Of a DNA stretch of 64,000 bases, positions 8,825-17,223 are shown one piece after another. The notes under the pieces were generated by a model. The model saw nothing but the letters and a program-made list of their open reading frames with translations, did no database searches and was not told the DNA's origin. Each line of letters begins with the position of its first letter. Position 1 is the stretch's first letter. The DNA is from Myxococcales bacterium (GTDB lineage Bacteria > Myxococcota > UBA796 > SXON01). The DNA lies in the NCBI GenBank assembly GCA_009692585.1, contig SHYX01000022.1:13367-77366 (forward strand), written 5' to 3'. The position numbers and the translations under genes were made by a program.

Positions 8825-10440
8825 GCGACGTCGCGGTGGAATGCGCGGCCGACGTGGTCGTGGTCGATGCGATCGTCTACGGCCTCGCCGCGGCGGGGGA
8901 CTACTTCCGCAAGGACGGCGCCTTCGCGGTCACGGGGGGCAGGGTGGTCTGGGTGGGGCCAGCGTCGCCGTCGGCCGTCTGCCTCGCGGGCGCCGGCGCG
9001 GTGCTCGACCTCGACGGCGCCGTGGTCTTCCCCGGCTTCAGTGACATGCACGTCCATCCCGCCGAGGGGGGGATGGAGTTGGGCATGTTGCGGCTGGACG
9101 CGGTCGTCGATGAGGCGGCCCTGGTCGCGGCGGTGGCGGCCTGGGCTGTCGCGACACCAGGCCGATGGTGGGTCGAGGGCGCGGGTTGGGATGCAGTGGG
9201 GCTCGACGGGGTGAAGCCGCTGCGGGCGCTCGACGCCGCGCTCCCGGACCGGCCGGTCTTCCTGGCCTCGGCCGATGGCCACTCGGCCTTCGTCAACAGC
9301 GCCGCGATGCGGGCGTCGGGGCTCGATCCGGCGAAGCCACCCCGCGGCGGCCTCGTCGATCTCGACGCGCAGGGCCGCCCCACCGGGTGGATCCGCGAGA
9401 CGGCCACCGACGTGGTCGCGGGGGCCATCCCCGCCTGGTCCGAGGCCGAGATGGACGCGGCCGTGGTGGCCGGAGCCGCGGCGCTCTCGCAGGTCGGCAT
9501 CACGACGGTGATCGACGCCAACGCCGATGGGGACTCGCTCGCGGCGTATGTGCGGGTAGACCAGGCGGGGCGGCTGCCGATGCGGGTCTACGCCGCCAGC
9601 GAGGTGGGGCCCGCGCACCCGCGAAGCGGTGTGGCCCGTGTACTGAGGCTAGCCCGGCGTTTTCGTTCGGCTCACGTCCGGGTCGACGCGGTCAAGCTCT
9701 TCTTGGACGGCGTGGTGGAGTCCAAGACCGCGGCGCTGTTGGCGCCCTACACCGACGGCACCGACGCCGCGCTCAACTACACCGATGGAGAGCTGGTCCG
9801 CATCGCCGAATCGGCCACGCGCAAGGGGCTCCAGCTCCACGCGCACGCCATCGGTGACCGCGCGGTCCGGCAGTTCCTCGACGTCGTCGAAGCGGTTCGG
9901 CCGCCGCCGGACCTGCCGCCCCTCGCGGCGCACCTGGAGTTCATCGACCCGGCCGACGTCCCCCGCTTCGCCGCGCTGGGCATCCGCGCCAACGCCCAGT
10001 ATCTGTGGGCGTACCCCGACCCCTACGTCGCCGAGCTGACGGTGCCGGTCGTGGGCGAGCGCGCCGGCCGGCTCTACCCGTTCGGCGAGCTGGCCCGGGC
10101 CGGTGCCATCCTGGTCGGTGGCAGTGACTGGTCGGTGACCACGGCCAATCCGTGGCCGGCCATCGAGGTCGCGGTCACCCGTCGCGACCCCGACAACGCC
10201 GCTGGCGCCTTGCTCGGAGTCGAGCAGGGAGTCGATCTCGCCACCGCGATCCGCTCGTTCATGGGGGCCGCCAACGGCGCGGTCCCCGCGGCGGTTCGGC
10301 TGGCCGAGGTCGGCTGCCTCCGCGTCGGCAGTGCCGCCGACTTCGTGGTGCTCGACCGCGATCCGACGACGATTCCGCTCGGGGAGCTGTCGGAGGTCGT
10401 GGTGCGCCAGACGTGGTTCGATGGGCGGCGGGTTTTTTGA
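8821..10440 (+). CDS. Amidohydrolase family protein (YtcJ-like)
   Basis: 539 residues. The metal-binding core of the amidohydrolase superfamily is clear: FSDMHVHP (His77 and His79), HAHAIGDRAV around residue 340, and GGSDWSVTTANPWPAI around 435, where the Asp is the usual catalytic residue. The order and the HSAFVNSAAM motif match YtcJ/NfdA-type enzymes that hydrolyse N-substituted formamides or similar amides. GTG 8821 is chosen because it overlaps the fadH stop as GTGA; frame extension further upstream is only shadow inside fadH. Third gene of the nadA operon. The physiological substrate is unknown. Confidence 0.8.
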   Translation: MSDVAVECAADVVVVDAIVYGLAAAGDYFRKDGAFAVTGGRVVWVGPASPSAVCLAGAGAVLDLDGAVVFPGFSDMHVHPAEGGMELGMLRLDAVVDEAALVAAVAAWAVATPGRWWVEGAGWDAVGLDGVKPLRALDAALPDRPVFLASADGHSAFVNSAAMRASGLDPAKPPRGGLVDLDAQGRPTGWIRETATDVVAGAIPAWSEAEMDAAVVAGAAALSQVGITTVIDANADGDSLAAYVRVDQAGRLPMRVYAASEVGPAHPRSGVARVLRLARRFRSAHVRVDAVKLFLDGVVESKTAALLAPYTDGTDAALNYTDGELVRIAESATRKGLQLHAHAIGDRAVRQFLDVVEAVRPPPDLPPLAAHLEFIDPADVPRFAALGIRANAQYLWAYPDPYVAELTVPVVGERAGRLYPFGELARAGAILVGGSDWSVTTANPWPAIEVAVTRRDPDNAAGALLGVEQGVDLATAIRSFMGAANGAVPAAVRLAEVGCLRVGSAADFVVLDRDPTTIPLGELSEVVVRQTWFDGRRVF

Positions 10441-10554
10441 GCCGCGAGACTCCCGCCGGCGGCACCGCGCGCACCTGGGTGCCCGGCAACCCCTGACGGC
10501 GTCGAGGTGGGCAAATCCACGACGCCAGCTACGTCGAAGCCTGCAAGCTGGTGT

Positions 10555-10646
10555 ACGTCCACGACGGTGCCTTCGGCTTCGTCGTCGCGTGGTCGGAGCC
10601 CTCAGTCCGGAACCTCGACGATTCCCGCATCGGCGAAGGTCGTGTG
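10555..10646. repeat. 92-bp direct repeat, copy A
   Basis: Identical to 13607-13698 except for one base (G at 10591, A in the other copy). It lies in the 258-bp gap between the amidohydrolase and the Ig-like lipoprotein. Read on the minus strand, its end still encodes HTTFADAGIVEVPD and a stop, the C-terminus of the gene at 13654-15165, so this copy is a detached fragment of that gene plus 47 bp of its downstream sequence. The rest of the gap, 10441-10554 and 10647-10686, shows nothing convincing. Confidence 0.9.
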
Positions 10647-10686
10647 TGGGCAGCCACCCTTGTCCCACTCATCGGGTAAAAAGGGC

Positions 10687-10692
10687 TACACT
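10687..10692 (+). promoter_or_regulatory. -10 element of a probable leaderless promoter
   Basis: TACACT stands six bases before the ATG at 10699, with CCCGCC between and no Shine-Dalgarno sequence, so the mRNA probably starts at the ATG. Confidence 0.55.
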
Positions 10693-10698
10693 CCCGCC

Positions 10699-13560
10699 AT
10701 GCGCTTCCTTCTTCCGCTTCTGGTCCTAGTCCTAGCGGCGTGCAACGATGCGGCGTTCACCAGCCTTAACGCTGCGCCGATCGTCGAGCTCCTGACCCCG
10801 GCGGACGGGGAGGAGGTTCGGGAAGCAACGACCCTGCTGCTCCGGGGCAGCGTGAGCGACCCGGACGACGTGCCAGACTCGTTGACGGCCCGCTGGTACG
10901 TAGGCGACGAGGCCGCGTGCCCGGCGAGTGCGCCGGCGCGCGACGGCACCGTGGAATGTACGATCATCGCGCCGTCGTCGGCGTTCACCGTGCTGCTCGA
11001 GGGGCGGGACTCCCAGGGTGCGGCGGCCTCGGCCTCGATCGGGTTGCGGGTCGTGGACGACCTGTCGCCGTCGGTAACGATCACGGCGCCCGGCGCCGCC
11101 GCGCCGCAGTACCGCGACCGGCCGGTGTTGCTCGAAGGTCTCGTCGCCGATCCGGAGAATGTGCCGAGCGAGCTGGCCGTGCGATGGGTCTCTAGCCGGG
11201 ACGGGGAACTCGTGGACGCAGCCACCGTCGCCGAGGACGGAGTGGTACATGGCTACGCCTCGCTCTCGGAGGGGGTTCACGCGCTCCAACTCTTTGCGGT
11301 CGACACCGCAGGCAACGAGTCGGTGGACGATGTGGTGCTGACGGTCGGTCCGCCCGACACCGCCCCGACGTGCGCGATCGCGTCGCCGGTGGACGGGGGC
11401 GTCGGGGTGCGCGGCGACGAGCTGCTCTTCGCCGGAACCGTGGCCGACGCCGAGCTGGCTCCTGGAGAGTTGTCCATCCGTTGGGAGAGCTCGTTGGACG
11501 GGGTGCTTGGCGTCGATCCGGCGACGGCCGGTGGTGCGGTGGGGCTCACGACGGCGTCGCTCGCGATCGGCCTTCACGAACTCGCGCTCACCGCCACGGA
11601 CGAACTGGGCCTCAGTTGCACCGAGTCGATCGTATTCACGGTCGACACTCCGCCGACACTCATGTTCGTCGCTCCGGCGGACGGCAGCGTGAGCAACGGC
11701 GGCGACGAGATCGTGTTTCTGGCTGGTGTTTCCGACGCCGAGGATGCGCCGGAGGCCTTGTGGGTGGCATGGGTCTCCGATGTCGACGGGCTGCTCGCGG
11801 AGGGGTACGCCGACGGCGGTGGGCGCGCGGTTATCAGTCACAGTGAGCTCTCGGTTGGCGAACACACGGTCACCGCGACGGTCACCGACTCTGTCGGGCT
11901 GGCCGGCTCCGGTGCCGCGACGTTCCGCGTCAACGGGCTGCCGGCCGCGCCGAGCGTGTCCCTCGTGCCGGCGTCGCCGGTCACCCCCGACGACCTCGTC
12001 GTGGCGATCGATCTCCCGGCGCTGGACCCCGAGGGCGATCCGCTCACCTACGGCTATGCCTGGTCGGTAGACGGCGCCGCCAGCGCGGCGAGCATCACCG
12101 ACACGCTGCCGGCCTGGGCCACCGCTCGCGGCGAAACGTGGACGGTGGAGGTCTGGGCGGCCGACCCCTGGGGAGCCGGCCCGGCCGGATCCAGCTCGGC
12201 GACGGTGGCGAACTCCGCGCCGACGCTCGCCTCGGTCGACATCACCCCCGATCCCGCCACCCGGGCGGACACGCTCGTGTGCACGCCCAACGGCTACAGT
12301 GACGACGACGGCGACCCGGACGCGACCACCTTCACTTGGAGTGTGAATGGATCGACGGTCGCGACCACGCCTGCGTTATCAGGGGCGTTCGTGACCGGAG
12401 ACCTCGTGATCTGCGCCGTCACACCCTTCGATGGCACGGATGGGGGGCTCACGCTCTACGACAGTGTCATGATCCAGAACAGCGCTCCGATCGTGGACAG
12501 CGTGAGCCTCACCCCAACTGTCGCGTACACCGACGACACCGTGGCCGTCACCGTCGTGAGTCACGACGATGAGGGCGACGCCGTGTCGCTCGCGTACAGG
12601 TGGACGGTGGACGGTGTGGTCGTGGCCACCTCGGGCACCTCGCTCGACGGCGTGACCGCATTTGTGAAGCATCAGGTGGTCGCGGTGGAGGTCACCCCGA
12701 GTGACAGCGACGGCGCCGGTACGCCAGTCTCCGCCTCGGTGACCGTGTCCAACACGCCACCGACTGCGCCGGGACTCGACCTGGATCCGGCCGCACCGCA
12801 GGAGGGCGACGCGCTGCTCTGCGAGGTGGCCACTGCCGGCGTGGATGCGGACGGCGATGCCGTCAGCTACGCGATGGCGTGGACGGTGGACGGTGCGGCC
12901 TATCCGGCGGCAGCGGACGTGGGTCCGAGCACAGTGACGTGGAGCGACGACGAGGCGAGCGCGGCCGACACCGAGGCCTACGAGCTCTACGAGTGCAGCG
13001 CCACACCTGATGACGGCGAGGATATTGGCACACCGGGCACCGTGTCCGTGGAGGTGGAGCGGGCAGACACCCGGGTGTTTGTCACCAGCGGCAACTTCAC
13101 CGGCGGATTCGGGGGCGTGTCCGGCGCGGACGCCGAGTGCCAGGACGCAGCGGACACCGCCGGGCTCGGTGGCACCTGGATCGCGTTTCTCAGCGACAGC
13201 TCGCAGGCCGCCGGCTCGCGGATCGCGGACGGTCCCTATGTGTTGCTGGATGGCACGACCGTCGCCAGCAGCCGTGCCGACCTGCTCGATGGTGCGCTCT
13301 CCACCGCGATCCATCTCGACGAATATGGCGCGAGCCAGTCCAAGTGGGTGTTTACGGGGTCGACGACCGCGGGCTCCAGCGCCGCGAGCGGCAGCTCCGT
13401 CAACGGGCTGTGTTCGGACTGGACCAACGGCTGCGGTGTGTGCTACGGAAACCACTTTTACGCGACCTCGGGGCGCAGCTACGACACCAACAGCGCCTGG
13501 ACGAACGCGGGTTGGCTGTTTTGCAGCCAGAGCTCGGGCCTCTATTGTTTCGAACAGTAA
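10699..13560 (+). CDS. Lipoprotein with Ig-like repeats and a C-terminal LenA/DUF1554-like domain
   Basis: 953 residues. The signal peptide ends in lipobox LAAC (Cys15). Residues about 25-410 are Ig/cadherin-like repeats of about 95 residues beginning with P-x-(V/M)-x-(I/L)-x-x-P-x-D/A-G and containing SDPDDVPDSL or ADPENVPSEL calcium-type loops; more PKD-like repeats follow to about 790. The last 165 residues, from RVFVTSGNFTGGFGG through ADAECQDAA, GTWIAFLSDSS and the final YCFEQ, match the DUF1554 endostatin-like domain of leptospiral Len surface proteins that bind host ligands. Surface adhesion or carbohydrate binding is plausible; the ligand is unknown. The gene is bracketed by the two copies of the 92-bp repeat. 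Confidence 0.75.
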   Translation: MRFLLPLLVLVLAACNDAAFTSLNAAPIVELLTPADGEEVREATTLLLRGSVSDPDDVPDSLTARWYVGDEAACPASAPARDGTVECTIIAPSSAFTVLLEGRDSQGAAASASIGLRVVDDLSPSVTITAPGAAAPQYRDRPVLLEGLVADPENVPSELAVRWVSSRDGELVDAATVAEDGVVHGYASLSEGVHALQLFAVDTAGNESVDDVVLTVGPPDTAPTCAIASPVDGGVGVRGDELLFAGTVADAELAPGELSIRWESSLDGVLGVDPATAGGAVGLTTASLAIGLHELALTATDELGLSCTESIVFTVDTPPTLMFVAPADGSVSNGGDEIVFLAGVSDAEDAPEALWVAWVSDVDGLLAEGYADGGGRAVISHSELSVGEHTVTATVTDSVGLAGSGAATFRVNGLPAAPSVSLVPASPVTPDDLVVAIDLPALDPEGDPLTYGYAWSVDGAASAASITDTLPAWATARGETWTVEVWAADPWGAGPAGSSSATVANSAPTLASVDITPDPATRADTLVCTPNGYSDDDGDPDATTFTWSVNGSTVATTPALSGAFVTGDLVICAVTPFDGTDGGLTLYDSVMIQNSAPIVDSVSLTPTVAYTDDTVAVTVVSHDDEGDAVSLAYRWTVDGVVVATSGTSLDGVTAFVKHQVVAVEVTPSDSDGAGTPVSASVTVSNTPPTAPGLDLDPAAPQEGDALLCEVATAGVDADGDAVSYAMAWTVDGAAYPAAADVGPSTVTWSDDEASAADTEAYELYECSATPDDGEDIGTPGTVSVEVERADTRVFVTSGNFTGGFGGVSGADAECQDAADTAGLGGTWIAFLSDSSQAAGSRIADGPYVLLDGTTVASSRADLLDGALSTAIHLDEYGASQSKWVFTGSTTAGSSAASGSSVNGLCSDWTNGCGVCYGNHFYATSGRSYDTNSAWTNAGWLFCSQSSGLYCFEQ

Positions 13561-13606
13561 CGGATGGGCAGCACGAACGGCTCCGCGGGAGGCGCATGCT
13601 GGCAGA

Positions 13607-13698
13607 ACGTCCACGACGGTGCCTTCGGCTTCGTCGTCGCGTAGTCGGAGCCCTCAGTCCGGAACCTCGACGATTCCCGCATCGGCGAAGGTCGTGTG
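13607..13698. repeat. 92-bp direct repeat, copy B
   Basis: Partner of 10555-10646. It covers the last 45 coding bases (with stop) of the minus-strand gene 13654-15165 and 47 bp beyond it, in the convergent gap between that gene and the Ig-like lipoprotein. The distance between copies is 3052 bp, essentially one gene. Confidence 0.9.
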
Positions 13699-15165
13699 CT
13701 CCCACTGCCCGATGGTGTCGCTGCTGGCGGTGGCGGCCAGTTCCATGGTGAGTAGATCGACCCCATCCCAATACAAGCGGAACAGGCCGACGTTTGTGAC
13801 ACTTTCCTGCGTCAAGAGAATATCGCCGGAAATGGGGAGGAACTCCTCACCCAGCACCCCGATCAGGCGGCTCGTTCCGTAATTGACACCGAAAAAGTTC
13901 TCCGTGGGTACGATGATGTCGATGTCTTCCACAGCCACGCCGAGCGCGTAGCGGTTGACCGTCCCGTCGGTGGCGATCGAGTACAGGAGCCCTTCGCTCT
14001 CGGAGCCGATGAGGATGGTGCCGGCCAGAGGGCCGAAGCGGGTGGGATTGTCGGGGACCGTGCACAGCCCCTCCAGGTGGACGCCCGGAAAGTCGGCGAT
14101 CGACATCGCGACGCCGGCGTTGTCGATGCGCCAGACCTCGCCGTCGGTGGTCGCGGCGATCAGCTCGCCCCCCCATACGCCGGTTCGGTCGATGTAGAGC
14201 GACCCGCGCAGCAGTCCGTTGTTGGAGCCCGGGAGGTCGTGCCAGGGGTTGGTCACCGTGGCGCCGTCAGTGCTGATCCGCACGATCTGCCCGTCGACAC
14301 CGTTGCCGACGAACAGCTCGCCGGTGGTGAACCCGCCGCTGCCCCCCGAGCGCACGGTGGCGATCTTCACCTCGTCGGTGACCCCGGACAAGGAGCTGAA
14401 CTGCACGTGCGATCCATCCGGCAGCACCGTTTCCAGCGCCTCGGGATCGCCGGTGGAGTAGTTGACCGAGAGCACCACCGACTTGCTGGACTCGTGGAAG
14501 TCGATGCCGATGGGGCTGTTGAATTCGGTCGTGATGGCGACGAACTCCAGCGCCCCGAGGTTGGTGTCGTTGTAGCTGTCGCGCCAGTTCTCGAGCCCGT
14601 CACCGTCCCAGTCCTCGCGGCCCTCCAACTCGTCGGTCAGGCCGTCGTCATCGGTGTCGAGGTCGCGGAAGTCGGCGGTGCCGTCGCCGTCGGTGTCGGG
14701 AACCCCGGGGTCGCCCTCGACGAGGTCGGAGATGCCGTCCCCATCGGAGTCCTTGTCCAGGTAGTCCGCAGTGCCGTCGGCGTCGGTGTCGGGCAGGCTG
14801 CCGTCCGAGCCGCGCACCGCGCCCTCCACGCTGTCCGCGATGCCGTCCCCATCGGAGTCGTCGTCGAGGTAGTCCGCGGTTCCATCGAGGTCGCTGTCGC
14901 GACTGCCGGCGTCGTCCCGACCCTCCTCGGCATCGAAGATGCCGTCGCCGTCGGTGTCGGTGGACTCGTCCCAGTCGGTGTCCTCGGTGTCCGAGTCGGT
15001 CTGAAGCCCGGTGCCGCCGCCGCCCCCGGTGTGGGGGATCTCGGTGTCGCTGCCGGTGTCCTTGTCCGGCTTGCTGCCGGTGTCGGCCTCTTTGTCGAGG
15101 GCCTCCGAAAACGGTTCGGCGCAGGAGATGAAGGCGACGGTGCACAGCCAGGCGCGTGAGAGCAT
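13654..15165 (-). CDS. Lipoprotein with thrombospondin type 3 repeats and a beta-propeller-like domain
   Basis: 503 residues. The start ATG 15165 gives a signal peptide ending in FISC, a usable lipobox. A Ser/Thr/Asp-rich linker is followed by about five thrombospondin type 3-like repeats (D-x-D-x-D-G pattern, for example DSDGDGIADSVEG and DTDADGTADYLDK), which bind calcium and make stiff stalks. From about residue 200 on there are repeated short strands with DGxVxR-type turns, as in NHL/SMP-30 beta-propellers. It is probably a surface sensor or binding protein. The ORF extends 13 codons further upstream but those codons lack a signal-peptide start. Confidence 0.7.
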   Translation of the reverse strand: MLSRAWLCTVAFISCAEPFSEALDKEADTGSKPDKDTGSDTEIPHTGGGGGTGLQTDSDTEDTDWDESTDTDGDGIFDAEEGRDDAGSRDSDLDGTADYLDDDSDGDGIADSVEGAVRGSDGSLPDTDADGTADYLDKDSDGDGISDLVEGDPGVPDTDGDGTADFRDLDTDDDGLTDELEGREDWDGDGLENWRDSYNDTNLGALEFVAITTEFNSPIGIDFHESSKSVVLSVNYSTGDPEALETVLPDGSHVQFSSLSGVTDEVKIATVRSGGSGGFTTGELFVGNGVDGQIVRISTDGATVTNPWHDLPGSNNGLLRGSLYIDRTGVWGGELIAATTDGEVWRIDNAGVAMSIADFPGVHLEGLCTVPDNPTRFGPLAGTILIGSESEGLLYSIATDGTVNRYALGVAVEDIDIIVPTENFFGVNYGTSRLIGVLGEEFLPISGDILLTQESVTNVGLFRLYWDGVDLLTMELAATASSDTIGQWEHTTFADAGIVEVPD

Positions 15166-15196
15166 GCTGCGTGTGAGGGTACACCTTGGGCGGGGA

Positions 15197-15212
15197 GGGG
15201 GCAAGGGCCCCC
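15197..15212 (-). other. GC-rich hairpin between gshA and the downstream lipoprotein gene
   Basis: GGGGGC-AAGG-GCCCCC forms a six-pair stem with a four-base loop. It lies 89 bases downstream of the gshA stop and about 30 bases before the next minus-strand start. No T-run follows, so an intrinsic terminator is doubtful; it could be a Rho-dependent pause or an mRNA end stabiliser. The other bases of 15166-15301 hold no gene. Confidence 0.3.
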
Positions 15213-15301
15213 GGCGGCGGCGCCGGTGGCGGCCGCTGGCGTAGATCCCCCTATGCTCGAAAACACTCGCGCCGGCCCGCGCCAGGTGGCCGGCGGCCCC
15301 A

Positions 15302-16606
15302 TCAGTACGCCGCCGCCCTCAGCACGTTGGCGGGGCTCGGATCTTGCTGGAAGGCTGACAAGAGCGCCGCGCCGGGAGAGCGTCCGGTCGCGATCTGCGC
15401 CTCCAGGGGGTCCAGGAGCGCCTCGTCCTCGCCGATGGCGCGCAGCCCGGCTCGCGCCAGCCCACTGAGCTCGGCGCCCCAATCCGCCAGCGAGCGACCG
15501 CCCCAACCCCCGGCCAGTCCCTCACGCGCGGCGAGGGCGAACCCCGCCTCCCGCCCGGTGCCGCTGGCGGCCCCAAACGCGACCCCGAACCGCCGCGTGT
15601 CCTCCAGGGCGCCATACAGGCACCCCGCCCAGAGCGCGCAGAACGCGATCGCGAGGTCCACCGGTACGGCGTCGGCGCTGCGGATCTCGAGCGTGCGCTT
15701 GACCCGCACCTCCGGGAACACGGTGGTCTGGTGCGCCGCCCAGTCGGCCGCCGTGGGGAAGGACCCTTGCAGTCCATCCGACATCCACTGCCGGAAGGTG
15801 GCGCCACCGCTGGGGAAAAAGCCGCCGTCCCGCCGCACGAACATCATCGGGGCGTCGAGCAGGTAGTTGATCCAGCTTTCGTGGCTGTAGGCGTCGCGCA
15901 CCTCGATCGGGAAGCCCGTGCGCCGGGGATCGACCCGGCTCCACACGTGGCCGCGGTAGCTGAGCCACCCGGTGTCGCGGCCCTCGGCCAGCGGGGAGTT
16001 GGCGAAGAGCGCCATGTTGAGCGGCGCGAGGTCCAGCGAGGTGTGGAACTTCCGCGCGCAGTCCTCCTCGCTGTCGAAATCGAGATTCACCTGCACACAA
16101 CAGGTGCCCTTCATCATCCAGTGGGCGAGGTCGCCGTGCGCCGGCAGGAAGTCTCGCATCATCGCGTAGCGACCCTTGGGGACGAAGGCGATCTCGTCGA
16201 TCTTCGCGTAGGGGGTGAGCCCGCACGCCGTCCAGTGGAGGTCGTGGCCCTCCGCCAGCTCGTAGAGCAGCCCTCGGTTACGACGAACCTCGGCGGCGAG
16301 GTCGCCGAGACGGCGGAAGGGCGCGCCGCTCAGCTCCACCTGACCCCCGGGCTCCAAGGTGATCGACGCCCCTTCGCCAGCCAGCTCGACGAGGTGGGGG
16401 CCCTCACACTTTTCTTTCCAGCCCAGCCGGCGGTTGAGCTGCTCGAGGATCCAGCGGATGCCATTCGGGTCGTGATAGCCGACCGCACGGCCATCGCCGC
16501 GGACCACGGCGCGCTCATACTCGCCGCCGATGAGCCAGCGCCCCCGTGGGGCGTGGTGGGTGTGGTAGCTCTGGACGAGGTCGGCGATGGTGAGGCGGTG
16601 GGACAT
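15302..16606 (-). CDS. gshA: Glutamate-cysteine ligase, plant/alphaproteobacterial type
   Basis: 434 residues, the usual length of this GCS2-family enzyme, which joins glutamate and cysteine to gamma-glutamylcysteine, the first step of glutathione synthesis. Visible family motifs are GGEYERAV near residue 28, EPGGQVELSGAP near 84, the substrate-loop stretch VPKGRYAMMRDFLPAHGDLA and MKGTCCVQVNLDF, and HVWSRVDPRRTG. No glutathione synthetase gene is nearby. It is divergent from the thioredoxin-like lipoprotein, with only 53 bp between the two starts. Confidence 0.9.
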   Translation of the reverse strand: MSHRLTIADLVQSYHTHHAPRGRWLIGGEYERAVVRGDGRAVGYHDPNGIRWILEQLNRRLGWKEKCEGPHLVELAGEGASITLEPGGQVELSGAPFRRLGDLAAEVRRNRGLLYELAEGHDLHWTACGLTPYAKIDEIAFVPKGRYAMMRDFLPAHGDLAHWMMKGTCCVQVNLDFDSEEDCARKFHTSLDLAPLNMALFANSPLAEGRDTGWLSYRGHVWSRVDPRRTGFPIEVRDAYSHESWINYLLDAPMMFVRRDGGFFPSGGATFRQWMSDGLQGSFPTAADWAAHQTTVFPEVRVKRTLEIRSADAVPVDLAIAFCALWAGCLYGALEDTRRFGVAFGAASGTGREAGFALAAREGLAGGWGGRSLADWGAELSGLARAGLRAIGEDEALLDPLEAQIATGRSPGAALLSAFQQDPSPANVLRAAAY

Positions 16607-16647
16607 GCGGGGGCCGCGTCACCCGCGCCAGCCTCCGCGTCAACGGA

Positions 16648-16653
16648 TATGCT
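16648..16653 (+). promoter_or_regulatory. -10 element of a probable leaderless promoter
   Basis: TATGCT, six bases (CGCGGC) before the ATG at 16660, without a Shine-Dalgarno sequence. It is the same hexamer and spacing as at 3587. Confidence 0.6.
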
Positions 16654-16659
16654 CGCGGC

Positions 16660-17223
16660 ATGTGGTTATGGTTGCTAATCGGGTGCATCCCGGTGCTCAC
16701 GACCCCGGGCGAGGCGGTCTCGAAGGACTACGTCAAGCCCGACAACGCGTGGCCGGCCGCAGATTCGGTGCCCGAGATCGAGGCCGAAGGCTACGCGGTG
16801 GGCGAGCTGGTGGAACACCAGGCGGCGCTCGACCAGAACGGCCAGTCCGTGGACTTCTGGCAGTTCTACGGCAATGTCTGGGTACTCGACGTCTCGACCA
16901 TCTGGTGCCAGCCCTGTCAGGATCTGGCGCGGACGCTCCAACAAACGGCAGATGCCTACAAGCACGACGATTTTGTCTACGTCACCGTGCTCGCCGAGGA
17001 CCTCGAGGGTGCGGTGCCCGACGAGGCTGATCTCGACTATTGGGCCGAGACGTGGGGGATCCTCGACCAGCCGATCCTTGCCGACGCCGAGGGTTTCACC
17101 GCCGCGCTGACCGGTGGACAGTTCCCGCTGCTTCTGGTCGTCGGGCGTGACCTGCGTGTCGCCGCCCGCGTGGAGCAGCCGGAGGATGCGCTGTTGCGCG
17201 CCGCCATCGAGGACGCGCTCTGA
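16660..17223 (+). CDS. Thioredoxin-like lipoprotein (redoxin fold)
   Basis: 187 residues. A very short signal peptide ends at the lipobox LIGC (Cys9). The fold core begins near residue 50 and carries the redox motif WCQPC after the typical WVLDVSTI strand, so it belongs to the TlpA/peroxiredoxin-like thioredoxins; a cis-Pro motif (FPLLLVV) follows near 163. It would act as a membrane-tethered thiol oxidoreductase. Its stop overlaps the CTG codon that probably starts the following sensor kinase, so the two proteins are likely made together. Confidence 0.75.
   Translation: MWLWLLIGCIPVLTTPGEAVSKDYVKPDNAWPAADSVPEIEAEGYAVGELVEHQAALDQNGQSVDFWQFYGNVWVLDVSTIWCQPCQDLARTLQQTADAYKHDDFVYVTVLAEDLEGAVPDEADLDYWAETWGILDQPILADAEGFTAALTGGQFPLLLVVGRDLRVAARVEQPEDALLRAAIEDAL

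Noticed and set aside
10428..10457. Intrinsic terminator with T-run after the amidohydrolase
   Set aside because: The TTTTTT lies inside the loop between CGGCGGG and CCCGCCG rather than after a stem, so the arrangement is wrong for a terminator.
14641..15000. DNA-level tandem repeat in the thrombospondin type 3 region
   Set aside because: The periodic GTCGGTGTCG-like sequence is explained by the acidic D-x-D-G protein repeats; no exact long repeat unit.
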